DNA of 64,000 bases, taken from Antilocapra americana (lineage: Eukaryota > Chordata > Mammalia > Artiodactyla > Antilocapridae). This document shows, piece by piece, positions 45,705 to 56,556 of the stretch (its first letter is position 1; each line of letters opens with the position of its first letter). The stretch spans positions 1,550,602 to 1,614,601 of the forward strand of contig ML660211.1 of the NCBI GenBank assembly GCA_007570785.1. The letters run 5' to 3'. The notes beneath the pieces are model-generated. The model did no database searches. It saw only the letters and a program-made list of their open reading frames with translations, and was not told the DNA's origin. The position numbers and the translations under genes were made by a program.

Positions 45705-45907
45705 GGGTTTCCCTAGTGGCTTAGCAGTAAAGAATCCACCTGTCAATGCTGGAGACGCAAGTTCTATCCCTGGTTGGGAAGATCCCTTGGAGAAGGAAAT
45801 GGCAACCCACTCCAGTATTCTTGCCTGGGAAATCTCATGGACAGAGGAGCCAGGCTGGCTATAGTCCACGTGGTCACAAAGACAACTTAGTGACTAAACA
45901 ACAACAT
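45705..45907 (+). mobile_element. Bov-tA SINE with TSD
   Basis: Head, Bov-A body and ACTAAACAACAAC end. The 9-bp perfect TSD TTACACAAT lies at 45696-45704 and 45908-45916. Confidence 0.94.
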
Positions 45908-46054
45908 TTACACAATATGGATGAAGGAAGAGTAACTTATTAGATGGTCGCTACAGTTTTGTTAACATCACAAAGAAAGCAATGGAATAACTTACCATTC
46001 AAAGTTATCTGTTTAGGTAAAGTGAATGTAGCCATGCCTTAATAAAAAGAAATA

Positions 46055-46138
46055 CATTCTGAGGATCTCTTCCAGGTAACAATGTGCCTCCCATATTGCA
46101 GGCAGATTCTTTACCGTCAGAGCCACCAGAGAAGCCTG
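46055..46138 (-). mobile_element. Bov-tA head fragment, antisense
   Basis: Only the tRNA head (GCAGGCAGATTCTTTACCG, GAGCCACCAGAGAAGCC) and a few degraded bases remain. Confidence 0.75.
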
Positions 46139-46212
46139 TACACATATATCCACTCTATTTTTTTTTCCCGTATCAGTCATTACAGAAAATTGAGTAGAGT
46201 TCCCTGTGCTAA
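46139..46212 (-). mobile_element. LINE-1 3' UTR piece, antisense
   Basis: ATATATCCACTC, GTCATTACAGAAAATTGAGTAGAGTTCCCTGTGCTA is antisense L1 3' UTR. It directly abuts sense L1 at 46213, giving a head-to-head L1. Confidence 0.75.
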
Positions 46213-46550
46213 CCAGCAATCCCACTTCTGGGAATATAACTGGAGAAAACCATAATTTGAAAAGACACATGCACCTCGATGTTCACTGCAGCCCTATTTA
46301 CAATAGCCAGGACATGGAAGCAACCTAAATGACCACTGATATATGAATGCATAAAGAAGATATGATACATATATACAATGGGATATTACTCAGCCATAAA
46401 AAAGAATGAATGAATGCCATCTGCAGCAACATGGATGGACCCAGAGATAGTCATACTGAGTAAAATATCAGAGAAAGACAAATATTATATATTAATAATA
46501 CCAATTATATGTGGAATCTAAAAAAAATGGTACAAATGAAGGTATCCACT
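46213..46550 (+). mobile_element. LINE-1 late ORF2 piece, inverted
   Basis: Sense L1: AGCAATCCCACTTCTGGG, TTTACAATAGCCAGGACATGG, GGATATTACTCAGCC and TATGTGGAATCTAAAAAAAATGG. Read on the minus strand this is the inverted 5' part of the L1 whose 3' part is 46139-46212. Confidence 0.88.
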
Positions 46551-47845
46551 ATTTTGTAATTTAATGATGTATTCAGTCCAGGAGACTTTGGAGCACACTG
46601 AGATGGCCAACTTACAAGCAAAAGAAATGGGCTTGGACAGTGGCTCTGCCTAGACAGCCTCCCATCAGAAGACCAGGACGGGGCAGGCTGCTCCAGCAGC
46701 TCTTAGAGGTCACCCTGTGAGAGCGATGGCCTATAGACTCCTGAGCCTTCCATTTGTTCTGCAAACAGGGCTTCTCTGTCCGTGTGCACTTGCAGCAAGT
46801 TTCCAAAACTGAAATGGCTCAATTCACATTTCTGAAGTTTGGGTTTCCATTTACTGAGAAAATTCAAAGATAAAATAACGGCATAGTCAGGCATAAAACA
46901 TTTAATCAAATCTATATTAAATGTTCAAAAGACAAAGATGTTTTAAATTTTTCCTACTTTCCTTTGCATTACTCAAGAAAATGTAACACTGCTGATATCT
47001 CTTGTTAAATAAGATACCTGATTCCTGTTTCACTTTAAAACATTTCCTAAAATTTCTCTCTTTCAAGCAAACTTTTAATAGTTCACTTAATTATCATTTC
47101 AAAGAATTAGTGTGCCTGTGTTAAAACTAGTACACAGTATTACTATGTAGGAATACTAGGTATACACAGCAAGAACTTAAAAAACATTCTCACAGAAGTT
47201 TGCATTTATTAAGGTGAGTGAAATAAATTATTTAAAATGTGACTAGACATCGTAAGTTTATTCGAATAAACTTCACATGTCTTTTACCAACAGAGCTCAC
47301 TACTTACACTGAATTCTAGGGTGTGATGAGTTTTGAACAAAATTGCCACTTCTAAGCACAAAACACAGATTCACAATTACTCCACTCCATAGACAAACTT
47401 GTGAAAAGCTGAACACTGTGTTAGAAATTTTATCTAAAATTTCAGACATGGTATCTAGGATTTAAGATCATGACTATCACCTATAAGCTATCAAAATAAA
47501 AATTTATAGTAGAGAACTTAATTTTCACCATAAACTTGTAAACAAAGAGCTCTAAATGGAGATATAAAATGCAAGTGACAGAAAACCTATCCCTAAAAAC
47601 TTCTTTTAAAAAAGGAACATGTTAATTCTGTACTTTGTAAGCCCAGGAATGGGTGGGTCTAGGGGTCCTTGTGCTGAGAGACACCATTTCTCTCTCTGGT
47701 CTGTCCTAATTCTACTTTCAAGCAGCCTTCCCCAACAAGGGAAGAAGGATGTTAATGACAAGTTCAAGCTCAGAGATAACCAGTTCAGCAACCTCAGCAG
47801 AAAAGAGGCATCTTTTTCCGACCGTGCCAGCAAAGACGCAGGGTG
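46551..47845. other. 1.3 kb of low-repeat DNA
   Basis: No named transposon; frames of 64-68 codons only. Confidence 0.45.
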
Positions 47846-48042
47846 CCTGTGTGCACAGTCATGCCAGACTCTCTGCGACCCCATGAACTGCCAGGCTCCT
47901 CTGTCCAAGGGATTTCCCAGACAAGAATACTGGGGTGGGTTGCCATTCCCTGCTGCAGGGGGTCTTCCCAGGATCAAACAGGCCTGTCTAGCAGCTCCTG
48001 CACTGTCAGGCGGGTTCTTCACCACCCGTGCCACCTGGAACC
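47846..48042 (-). mobile_element. Bov-tA SINE, antisense, diverged
   Basis: Antisense Bov-A (CATGCCAGACTCTCTGCGAC, GACAAGAATACTGGGGTGGG) followed by a degraded tRNA head (GGGTTCTTCACCACCCGTGCC). Plus frames of 116-145 codons across it are shadows. Confidence 0.88.
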
Positions 48043-48243
48043 CCTCTCTGATTTAGCCAGGTCAGGAGCTGGAGGTGGCGTCAGCCCCCTCCAGGACACA
48101 CGGACCGCAAGCAAGCAAGATACATTCTTCCAAAGAGAAATCCCGTCCTGCTACCGAGTAAGCACAGGCTGCTTTCTCCTATACGAACCTTAAGGTATAC
48201 GTGGAATCTTCCACCAGCAACAACCAATTCTAAAATCCCAGCA

Positions 48244-48396
48244 GGCTGGGTTAGGGGGAGGGGAGCAAGGCCCAAGAGGAAGGGGAGATATGCATACTTA
48301 AAGCTGACTTATTCTGTTGTAAAGGAGAAACTAACAGAACATTATAAAGCAATTATACTCTAATAATAAAAAATAATGGTAACAACAAAAAATAAT
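48244..48396 (+). mobile_element. Short LINE-1 3' end with TSD
   Basis: 153 bp: GGCTGGGTTAGGGGGAGGGG, CTTAAAGCTGACTTATTCTG, AAGCAATTATACTCTAATAA and an A-rich tail. A 10-bp perfect TSD AATCCCAGCA lies at 48234-48243 and 48397-48406. Confidence 0.92.
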
Positions 48397-48409
48397 AATC
48401 CCAGCAAGA

Positions 48410-49105
48410 TTTCAACTCAATTCTGACACTACCTACCCAGAGATAGAGTCAGATTTCACAGGTAAAGGGCTCAGCCCCACAGGATCACCCTCCATGTCAG
48501 GGGCCAGTCACAAGTCCTTCTTGTTACCTGCACTTCTGACCAACCGGCTCCAAGCTCAAGGTTTCATTGATTCCCTCATCAGATTCAATACTCGAAGAGC
48601 TCAAGGAACTCAAGAAAATCTGCTTGCTCACTGGATCACTGATTTTTATCGCAAAGGATATTTAAAGGGTTTGAATCAACAGCCAGATGAAGAGACACAG
48701 GACAAGGTCCCCAACACAGGTGCTCCCGTCTTCCTGGACCCTGGGGCCTCACCTGGTACCATGCCCAACAATTCTGATCCCCCAAGTATGGAAGCCCTTC
48801 AGAGGCCAAAAAGCATCCTTTCAGGTTTTTATGGAGCTTCATTCGTTACACAGTCAGGACTAAGTCACTAGCCAACAGTAGATGATTTAACCTCAAGCAC
48901 CTCCCAGAAACAAAGGACTGAAAGGTCCAACCTGCTCATCATGTGGTTGGTTCTCCTGGCAAAGGGTCTCTTCCTCAGGTATTTCTGAAAGTCACCTTAT
49001 TCATTTAACAAGACACACACCTTCCTCACTCACACTTAGTATATCCCAGCGGTCTGGGGAACTGTGAGCCAGGAACTCTGAATGAAGACCAAGTACCCAT
49101 TAGAA
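48410..49105 (+). mobile_element. Ancient ERVL/MaLR-type LTR
   Basis: Ordered landmarks of a mammalian LTR: AGGTTTCATTGATTCCCTCATC, TTTTTATCGCAAAGGATA, CAACAGCCAGATGAAGAGACA, GGTTTTTATGGAGCTTCATTCG, CATGTGGTTGGTTCTCCTGGC, and AACTGTGAGCCAGGAACTC near the end. It is noncoding; the 125-codon frame at 48494-48871 lies wholly within it. The exact subfamily is uncertain. Confidence 0.6.
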
Positions 49106-49421
49106 ATCTATTTTGGTCATCTCAGTGACGACTATGTGCTCAGCTATGAGGCCCCAACAGCTGGAGTCTGAGTCGTCCCCAAAGCCCGACCCTCCTCCTC
49201 CGGCCTCCTGTACTGGGGAGGGGGCCTGGCTGCCCAGAGCCCTCCACCCCACCCCGGAGACCCTCTGCCCCACACAGATGGCAGAGCAGACACAAGATAG
49301 CACCAGCAGGCCACGTCAGCGCCCTGAGAACCACTGCTGATCTTGCCCAAGAAAGTGCTGTCCAGACTGACTGAAAAAAACCCAGGAATTCCTATAATTC
49401 CTGGATTCAAAAAAAAAAAAA

Positions 49422-49550
49422 TCTGGAGAAGGAAATGGCAACCCACTCCAGTACTCTTGCCTGGAAAATCCCACGGACAGAGAAGCTTGGCAGGCTACAG
49501 CCCGTGGGGTCGCAAAGAGTCGGACACGACTGAGCGATTTTACTTACTAC
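49422..49550 (+). mobile_element. Bov-A monomer / head-less Bov-tA
   Basis: A clean Bov-A unit from CTGGAGAAGGAAATGGCAAC to GACACGACTGAGCGAT, with few differences from consensus and preceded by an A-run (49410-49420). Confidence 0.88.
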
Positions 49551-50223
49551 TTGGAGGTAGATATTAGATAGTAATGTTTCATGAGATGGACTGGTAAATA
49601 CAAAATAAAATTCTCATAAAGAAGACATAAATTTACGAAAAAAAAAACATAAAAAGTCTAAACAATTGAACTGAAAAATTGAAACAACTGAAACCTATCT
49701 CCTACATCTATCAAGACAAAGAACAGAAGCTTCATTCAGCCACACAGAACAGAGCACTGTTTCACAGGAAAATATAAACCTCACCTTCTAGGACCCCACA
49801 CAAGGTAGGAACTGAAGAAGGTTCTCACATCTAGAAATGCCCATCTAACTGGCCCACCCACGAGACTTAAGTCGGATAAATTATCTGTGGAATTCAACTG
49901 GCTATTAATTATAAGCAGCAATTGCCCAAAGACATTATCTCCCTGGTACCTTTAGCCACAAGGTATATGATCTAACTTGTATTATTTACTTCTACATCTG
50001 TTTTAGGGCAAGTGCCATGCATGGCCTATCATTTTTTTCTTTCATGTAATGCTGTCTGGTTCAGATGGCATTTTTTAGCCATTTACTATTTTATAAATAT
50101 TCACTGATCTGCCCTGATAGTTAATATTCTAAGGAAAAAGATACGGTTCTCTGTTTCAGGTTCTTATCACTAGGCCCCATGACACTACATAGAGAAAGGA
50201 GCAAGGTTTTTAAGAGCAGCCAC
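49551..50223. other. Unassigned AT-rich DNA
   Basis: No named feature. Confidence 0.4.
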
Positions 50224-50250
50224 GTCTTAACTTTTAAAAATTATTTAGAA

Positions 50251-50570
50251 GATTCTGCAGAGTCCCATGGACTGCAAGATCAAACCAGTCAATCCTAAAG
50301 GAAATCAATCCTGATTACTCATTGGAAGAACTGATGCTGAGGCTGAAGTTTTGATACTTTGGCCACTTGATGAGAAGAGCCAATTCACTGGAAAAAGACT
50401 CTGATGCTGGGAAGGATTGAAGGCAGGAGGAGAAGGGGGCAGCAGAGAATGAGATGGCTGGACATGAGTCTGAGTAAACTCCAGGAGATGGTGAAAGACA
50501 GAGAAGCCTGGCTTGCTGAAGTCCAAGGGGTTGAAAAGAGTAGGACACAGGTTAGCGACTAAACAACAAA
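50251..50570 (+). mobile_element. BovB LINE, 0.32 kb, long TSD
   Basis: Sense BovB 3' end (TCCCATGGACTGCAAGATC to GTTAGCGACTAAACAACAAA). The flank 50224-50250 is repeated at 50571-50597: 27 bp, 22 identical, all five differences transitions. Confidence 0.93.
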
Positions 50571-50597
50571 GTCTTGATTTTTAAGAATTACTTAGAG

Positions 50598-51049
50598 TTT
50601 CTCCAGAAAAAAAAAAAAAGTTTTTTCTTGCATTTGTTGCTTGAAAGTTTGGGGGCTGCTTCCAAAACAAAGAAATTGAATTTAAGAAAAAATAATGCAT
50701 TCTTACTTTTTGAAAAGTCATTGTATAGTGTTGGGATCAAAATGCAAATTGTAGTTATTTGCTGTAAGTGCTTTACATTAAGATAACACCACTGTGAAAC
50801 ATTTCCATTCCTTGGTTCTATCTTTTTACAATATATACCCAGCACTGTGAGACTCAGTGTTGCTACTTAGCAAATTATCCCTACTCCTGTTTTGCAGATG
50901 CTCTGTCATACTTTTCTCAAACACAGTATCACCATTTTCTCACTCTGAGTCATTGGGAGTCAGCTTTCTCTATTCAGGAGACTGAGTTTAGATCCACAGG
51001 GCTGTGTATACCTAGTCTAATTCCTCTCAAGTAATTGAGGCTATGTCAA
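50598..51049. other. Unassigned DNA
   Basis: An A-run at 50608-50620; otherwise nothing recognisable. Confidence 0.4.
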
Positions 51050-51190
51050 ACAATAAAGAAATGCCAACCTACTTCAGTGTTCCTGCCTGGAGGGTTCCAT
51101 GGATGGAGGAGCCTGGTGGGCTGTAGTCTATGGAAACACAAAGAGACAGACACAATGAGCCACTGAGCGTGCACACACACAAACAATAAA
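51050..51190 (+). mobile_element. Truncated Bov-tA (Bov-A part)
   Basis: GAAATGCCAACCTACTTCAG, CCTGCCTGGAGGGTTCC and GAGCCACTGAGCGTGCACACAC are the Bov-A body and CA tail; the head is missing. Confidence 0.85.
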
Positions 51191-51357
51191 ATATATCACA
51201 AATTCTTTTTTCTCAAAAGTCAGACAACTGTCTTACAAGTAAATCAGAAATCCTGTGAATCTACATGCCCTCCTCTTTGTACAGGATGGACTTTTCACAC
51301 TGGTCTACATATGAGACCACACCCCAGCCTCCTATGTTGATAAGCAACATTAACATA

Positions 51358-52290
51358 GAACTCTGCATTCAAATGGATATAGCTTTCCTTTTCTTCTTTG
51401 CCTTTAGCTTCTCTTCTTTCCTCAGCTATTTGTAAGGCCTCCTCAGACAACCACTTTGCCTTTTAGCACTTCTTTTTCTTGGGGATGGTCTTGATCATTG
51501 CCTCCTGTACAATGGCACAAACCTCCATCCATAGTTCTTCAGGCACTAGTCTATCAGATCTAATCCCTTGAACCTCTTTGTAACTTCCACTGTATAATGT
51601 AAGGGATTTGATTTAGGTCATACCTGAATGATCTAGTGGTTTTCCCTACTTTCTTCAATTTAAGTCTGAATTTGGCAATAAGGAGTTCATGATCTGAGTC
51701 AGAGTCAGCTCCTGGTCTTATTTTTGCTGACTGTATAGAGGTTCTCCACCTTTTGCTGCAAAGAATATAATCAATCTGATTTCAGTACTGACCATCTGGT
51801 GATGTACATGTGTAGAGTCTTCTCTTGTGTTGTTGGAAGAGGGTGTTTGCTATGATCAGTGTGTTCTCTTGTAAAAACTCAATTAGCCCTTTGCCCTGCC
51901 TCATTCTGTACTCCAAGGCCAAATTTCCCTGTTACTCTAGGTACTTCTTGACTTCCTTCTTTCGCATTCCAGTCCCCTATAATGAAAAGGACATCTCTTT
52001 TGGGTGTTAGTTCGAGAAGGTCTTGTAGGTCTTCATAGAACCATCCAACTTCAGCTTCTTAAGCATTACTGATTGGGGTATAGACTTGGATTACTGTGAT
52101 ATTGAATGGTTTGCCTTGGAAATGAACAGAGATCATTCTATTGTTTTTGAGATTGCATCCAAGTACTGCATTTCAGACTCTTTTGTTGACCATGAGGGCT
52201 ACTCCATTTCTTCTAAAGGATTCTTGCCCATAGTAGTAGATATAATGGTCATCTGAGTCAAATTCACCCATTCTAGTCCTTCATTTTAGG
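51358..52290 (-). mobile_element. BovB 5'-half segment, inverted
   Basis: Antisense BovB covering the linker and most of the endonuclease region (TGTAAGGCCTCCTCAGACAA to TCATCTGAGTCAAATTCACC). It joins the sense 3' segment near 52285-52297. The left flank AACATTAACATA (51346-51357) is repeated at 52878-52889. Confidence 0.92.
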
Positions 52291-52877
52291 GGGGCTCTGA
52301 AATCACTGCAGATGGTGACTGCAGCCATGAAATTAAAAGACGCTTACTCCTTGGAAGAAAAGTTATGACAAACCTAGACAGCATATCAAAAAGCAGAGAC
52401 ATTATTTTGCCAACAAAACTCCATCTGGTCAAAGCTATGATTTTTCCAGTAGTCATGTATGGATGTGAGAGTTGGACAGTGACAAAGGGTGAGCGCCGAA
52501 GAATTGATGCTTTTGAACTGTGGTGTTGGAGAAGACTCTTGAGAGTCCCCTGGACTGCAAGGAGATCCAACCAGTCCATCCTAAAGGAGATCAGTCCTGG
52601 GTGTTCCTTGGAAGGACTGATGTTGAAGCTGAAACTCCAATACTTTGGCCACCTAATGTGAAGAGCTGACTCATTGGAAAAGACCCTGATGCTGGGAAAT
52701 ATTGAAGGTGGGCGGACAAGGGGACAACAGAGGATGAGAAGGTTGGATGGCATCACCGACTCAATGGACATGAATTTGAGTAAACTCCGGGAGTTGGTGA
52801 TGGACAGGGAGGCCTGGCATGCTGCAGTTCATGGGGTCTCAAAGAATCGGACACGACTGAGCAATTGAACTGAACTG
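52291..52877 (+). mobile_element. BovB 3' segment of the same insertion
   Basis: Sense BovB from GGGCTCTGAAATCACTGCAG to the AACTGAACTGAAC terminus. Most of the RT coding region between the two segments is missing, as expected if two cDNAs were joined. Confidence 0.93.
52365..52868 (+). pseudogene. BovB reverse transcriptase C-terminal fragment
   Basis: A 98-codon frame (52365-52661) followed, in the same frame after one stop, by a 64-codon frame (52674-52868). Text includes FPVVMYGCESW and DAFELWCWRRLLRVPW, the BovB C-terminal region. The catalytic palm is absent. Confidence 0.8.
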
Positions 52878-53083
52878 AACATTAATATGGATTCAAATGA
52901 CCACTTTGACTTTCAGCCTGAGAAAGGCCACCCTTCCAGAACTGACTCCTACATACCAGCTTGAAATCTTACCATTGGAGATTCAGTCCACCATGGAGGG
53001 AAAATAAAAAGAATAAAAAGAATCCTAGGACCAGTGGAAGGAAGAAGGAACTAAAAGGAAAGTTGAAGCTATCCCAAGTACTT

Positions 53084-53311
53084 CCTGTGTGCAGTCATGC
53101 TCAGTCACTTCAGTCATGCCCAACTCTTTGTGACCCTACAGACTACAGCCTATCAGGATCCTCTGTCCATGGGGTTCTCCAAGTAAGAATACTGAGATAG
53201 GTTGCCATGCCATCCTTCAAGGGACTTTCCCCACACTCAGGGATCGAACCCGTGTCTCCTGCATCTCCTGCACTGCAGGCAGGTACTTTGTCACGGAGCC
53301 ATGGGGGAAGC
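53084..53311 (-). mobile_element. Bov-tA SINE, antisense, TSD
   Basis: Full antisense Bov-tA with a small internal repeat (TCTCCTGCATCTCCTGCACTGC, about 53255-53276). TSD CCCAAGTACTT / CCCAAGTAGTT at 53073-53083 and 53312-53322, one mismatch. Confidence 0.94.
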
Positions 53312-53322
53312 CCCAAGTAGTT

Positions 53323-53723
53323 TATACCTCCGCTTAGGTCAGCCCTGACTGTCCCTTCATTTACATCCATGATAAGGAAGCACAGCCAGTGCATAAGAAC
53401 TGAGGGGCAACCAGTAGAACAGAATGTCTGTCCAGCACTGACCAGCCCCAAGCCTCAGTCCAGAATGGGAGAGGAGGCAGCAGGCAGCTTAACATGGAGG
53501 TAAGTGGTAGGAGGCGCTTGTACTGTGCCTATGCTTGATGCTTTTGAAGATTCACGATGAAGTGGTGGGTTTTCTAGCAAAAAAGCACAAAAGCATCAAT
53601 AGCACAGGAAAAAAATGGAAGCCCCTTTATATTAAGCTTTACTACCTATTTAAAATTTCTAGGAAAATATTACGAAGCATAATAGAAATTTACACAGAGA
53701 GGTAGACACATGATCTTTAAGAT
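53323..53723. other. Unassigned DNA
   Basis: No named feature. Confidence 0.35.
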
Positions 53724-53733
53724 CAATACCTTG

Positions 53734-54022
53734 GGCTTCTCTGGTGACTCAGTGGTAAAGAGTCTGCCTGTCAGTGCAGGAGACATGGGTCCAATCCCCG
53801 ATCTGGGAAAATCCCACACCACAGAGTCGCTGAGACGGTGCACCGCAGCTACTCAGCCTGTGCTCCAGAGCCAGAAAATCGCAACGACTGAGCCTGCGTG
53901 CCCTGAGCCTGTGCTCCGTGTCAAGAGAAGCCACTGCAAGGAGAAGCCCACACACTACAACTAGAGAAAAGCCTGCACAGCCATGAAGACCCAGCACAGT
54001 CAAAATAAACAAAATCAAAAAA
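53734..54022 (+). mobile_element. CHR-2 SINE with TSD
   Basis: tRNA head then CHR-2 body (TGTGCTCCAGAGCC, AGAGAAGCCACTGCAAGGAG, ACTAGAGAAAAGCCTGC, ATGAAGACCCAGCACAG). TSD CAATACCTTG perfect at 53724-53733 and 54023-54032. Confidence 0.94.
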
Positions 54023-54032
54023 CAATACCTTG

Positions 54033-55119
54033 AGGATATGTCCTAGGAAGCTTTCCTTGAACTTGTGTTTTCTTCCTCTGACCAAACAGTGCCACTTATT
54101 ACATCCTGTGCACTGTTCTGCACCAGTAAGCTGAGTAGGTAGCAAATGTAATTGGATTATTAAAAATCTTATTTTCCCCTGATTATCTATTCTAGTCTCC
54201 AACTAACAACTACGCAAGGCATTTAAACAAGTTTGATTAGAATTCTAAGGGTCATGACCTGTGAATCACATGAAGTTACTTTCAAAGTTTGGGGAATACA
54301 ATTGAGGGCTCAACAATGAAGTCTACTGTCTCAACATCACCAGCAAATGTCTTGCCCACCCTGAAAAACCATGATCAGTCCCACTATCTGATATTATTCT
54401 GTATAAAAATGGAACACTACAAGTCCTCCTGATTTGACCTTCAATAATAATGTTACATAGCATGATGGAGGAGCATTCTGAGAGGTAAGAGAAAGAGGAA
54501 TCAAGTCATTTATTCAAAGCTGTTTGCAGCACATTCTATTCCATATGGTCTTTCCAAGGAAATCCTAAATTTGAGGAGAGCAACTGATTCATTTTGATGG
54601 CTTCTAACACACTTAAGAAGTTGATATGTCAAGAAATGCCCTAAGGAAGCTTTTAAAGTTTCTAAACCAAGAATTTTGCCTTTATTCATTGCCACCAGAA
54701 TACTAATGATAAAATCTGAAACTATGCTCCAAGAACTGTACTAATGCTCCTTTTATGTAAGTTTTAACAGAGACCATGTGGCCTGCAAAGCCGTAAATAG
54801 TCACTATCTGGCCTTTTTCTGGTCTGAAAACTCCATGTCAAACCCTGTCCCAATCTAAGCTCAAGATGTTTTAAGATGCTCCCTGCTTCATTGCTTTGGT
54901 TAAATGTTGGCTTATCCTGTTTTGGATAGTCAGAGTCTCTGCATTTAAATTCTGCAGCTCAACTCTGCTTACTAAGAATCAACAGAGTCTGGACAGCTCA
55001 CATAAATTTACACTTTGCTGAGGAAAAAAAAATATCTTTATACACATCCACTTCACTCCTGTACTGTAAATTTTACCTTCCAGGTATTCCTATGATGTAA
55101 GTCTCATCTGACTTTTATA
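54033..55119. other. 1.1 kb mostly unassigned, with hAT fragment
   Basis: Mostly unnamed DNA. A fragment at about 54770-54850 (ACCATGTGGCCTGCAAAGCC, AGTCACTATCTGGCC) belongs to the same hAT family as 7404-8092. Confidence 0.45.
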
Positions 55120-55129
55120 AGGAAGGTAT

Positions 55130-55346
55130 GTGCTGGTGGTGGTTTAGTCACTAAGTCGTCACCAACTCTTGTGACCCCATGGACTGTAGCCCGCCAGGTT
55201 CCTCTGTCCATGGGATTCTCCAAGCAAGAATACTGGAGTGGGTTGCCATTTTCTTCTCCAGGGGATCTTCCCAACACAGGGATTGAACCCTGGTCTTTTG
55301 CATTGCAGGCAGATTCTTTACTGACTGAGCAACAAGGGAAGCTCTT
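55130..55346 (-). mobile_element. Bov-tA SINE, antisense, TSD
   Basis: Full antisense Bov-tA. TSD AGGAAGGTAT perfect at 55120-55129 and 55347-55356. Confidence 0.95.
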
Positions 55347-55555
55347 AGGAAGGTATACCATCACCTTAAAGAAATCTCAACTGTTTCCAATTATCTAACT
55401 AAGCAAATGACTAGGCAATCAGAGATTTTCACCTCTTAGCTAGTAAATAAAGCTCTAAATTTTAGTCACTAATCTCACTTGAAATGGAGAGACCAGTTCA
55501 TGCTTGTTCCATGACAACAGCAGTTCTCTGTGAAACAGCAAGCCCTTAGAAGACC

Positions 55556-56556
55556 TTACCTGCCTCCTGAGAAATCTGCATGCAGATCAAGAAGAAACAG
55601 TTAGTACTGGACATCGAACAACGGACTGGTTCCAAATTGGGAAAGGAGTACGTCAAGGCTGTATATTGTCACCCTGCTTATTACTTCTATGCAGAGGACA
55701 TCATGAGAAATGCCAGACTGGATGAAGCACAAGCTAGAATCAAGACTGCCAGGAGAAATATCAATAATGCCAGATACACAGATGACACCACTCTCACGGC
55801 AGAAACAAAGAAGAACTGAAGACCCTCTTGATGAAAGTGAAAAACGAGAGTGAAAAAGCTGGCTTAAAATTCAACATTCAAAAAATTAAGATCATGGCAT
55901 CCAGTCCCATCACTTCATGGCAAATAGATGTGGAAACAATGGAAACAGTAACAGACTTTATTTCCTTGGGCTCCAAAATCACTGGAGATGGTGACTGCAG
56001 CCATGAAATTAAAAAAAACACTTGCTCTTTGGAAGAAAAGCTGTGACAAACCTAGACAGCATATTAAAAAGCAGAGACATTACTTTGTCAACAAAGGTCC
56101 ATCTGGTCAAAGCTATGGGTTTTCCAGTAGTCATGTATGGATGTGAGAGTTGGACTATAAAGAAACCTGAGCACCAAAGAACTGATGCTTTGGAACTGCG
56201 GTGTTGGAGAAGACTCTTGAGAGTCCCTTGGACTGCAAGGAGATCAAACAAGTCAATCCTAAAGAAAATCAGTCCTGAATATTCATTGTAAGGACTGATG
56301 CTGAAGCTGAAACTCCAATACTTTGGCCACCTGATGTGAAGAACTGACTCACTGGAAACACCCTGATGCTGGGAAAGATTGAAGGCAGGAGGAGAAGAGG
56401 ACGACAGAGGATGAGATGGTTGGATGGCATCATCAACTCAATGGACATGAGTTTGAGTAAGCTCTGGGAGTTGGTGATGGACAGGGAGGCCTGGCATGCT
56501 GCAGTCCATAGGGTCGCAAAGAGTCAGACGTGATTCAGCAATTGAACTGAACTGAG
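55556..56556 (+). mobile_element. BovB LINE, 1.0 kb, 5'-truncated
   Basis: Sense BovB from the RT palm (CCTGCCTCCTGAGAAATCTG) to the 3' terminus (AATTGAACTGAACTGAG). I find no convincing TSD. Confidence 0.92.
55580..56291 (+). pseudogene. BovB reverse transcriptase remnant
   Basis: Three frames (55580-55819, 55828-56046, 56022-56291) together cover palm, thumb and C-terminal region. The catalytic YADD reads YTDD. Small indels near 55817 and 56030 break the frame. The endonuclease and RT fingers are absent. Confidence 0.75.

Noticed and set aside
48494..48871. 125-codon plus-strand frame that looks protein-like
   Set aside because: It lies wholly inside an ancient ERVL/MaLR-type LTR, whose landmarks run on before and after the frame. 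No domain is recognisable.
52286..52771. 161-codon minus-strand frame
   Set aside because: Shadow of the sense BovB RT C-terminal region.
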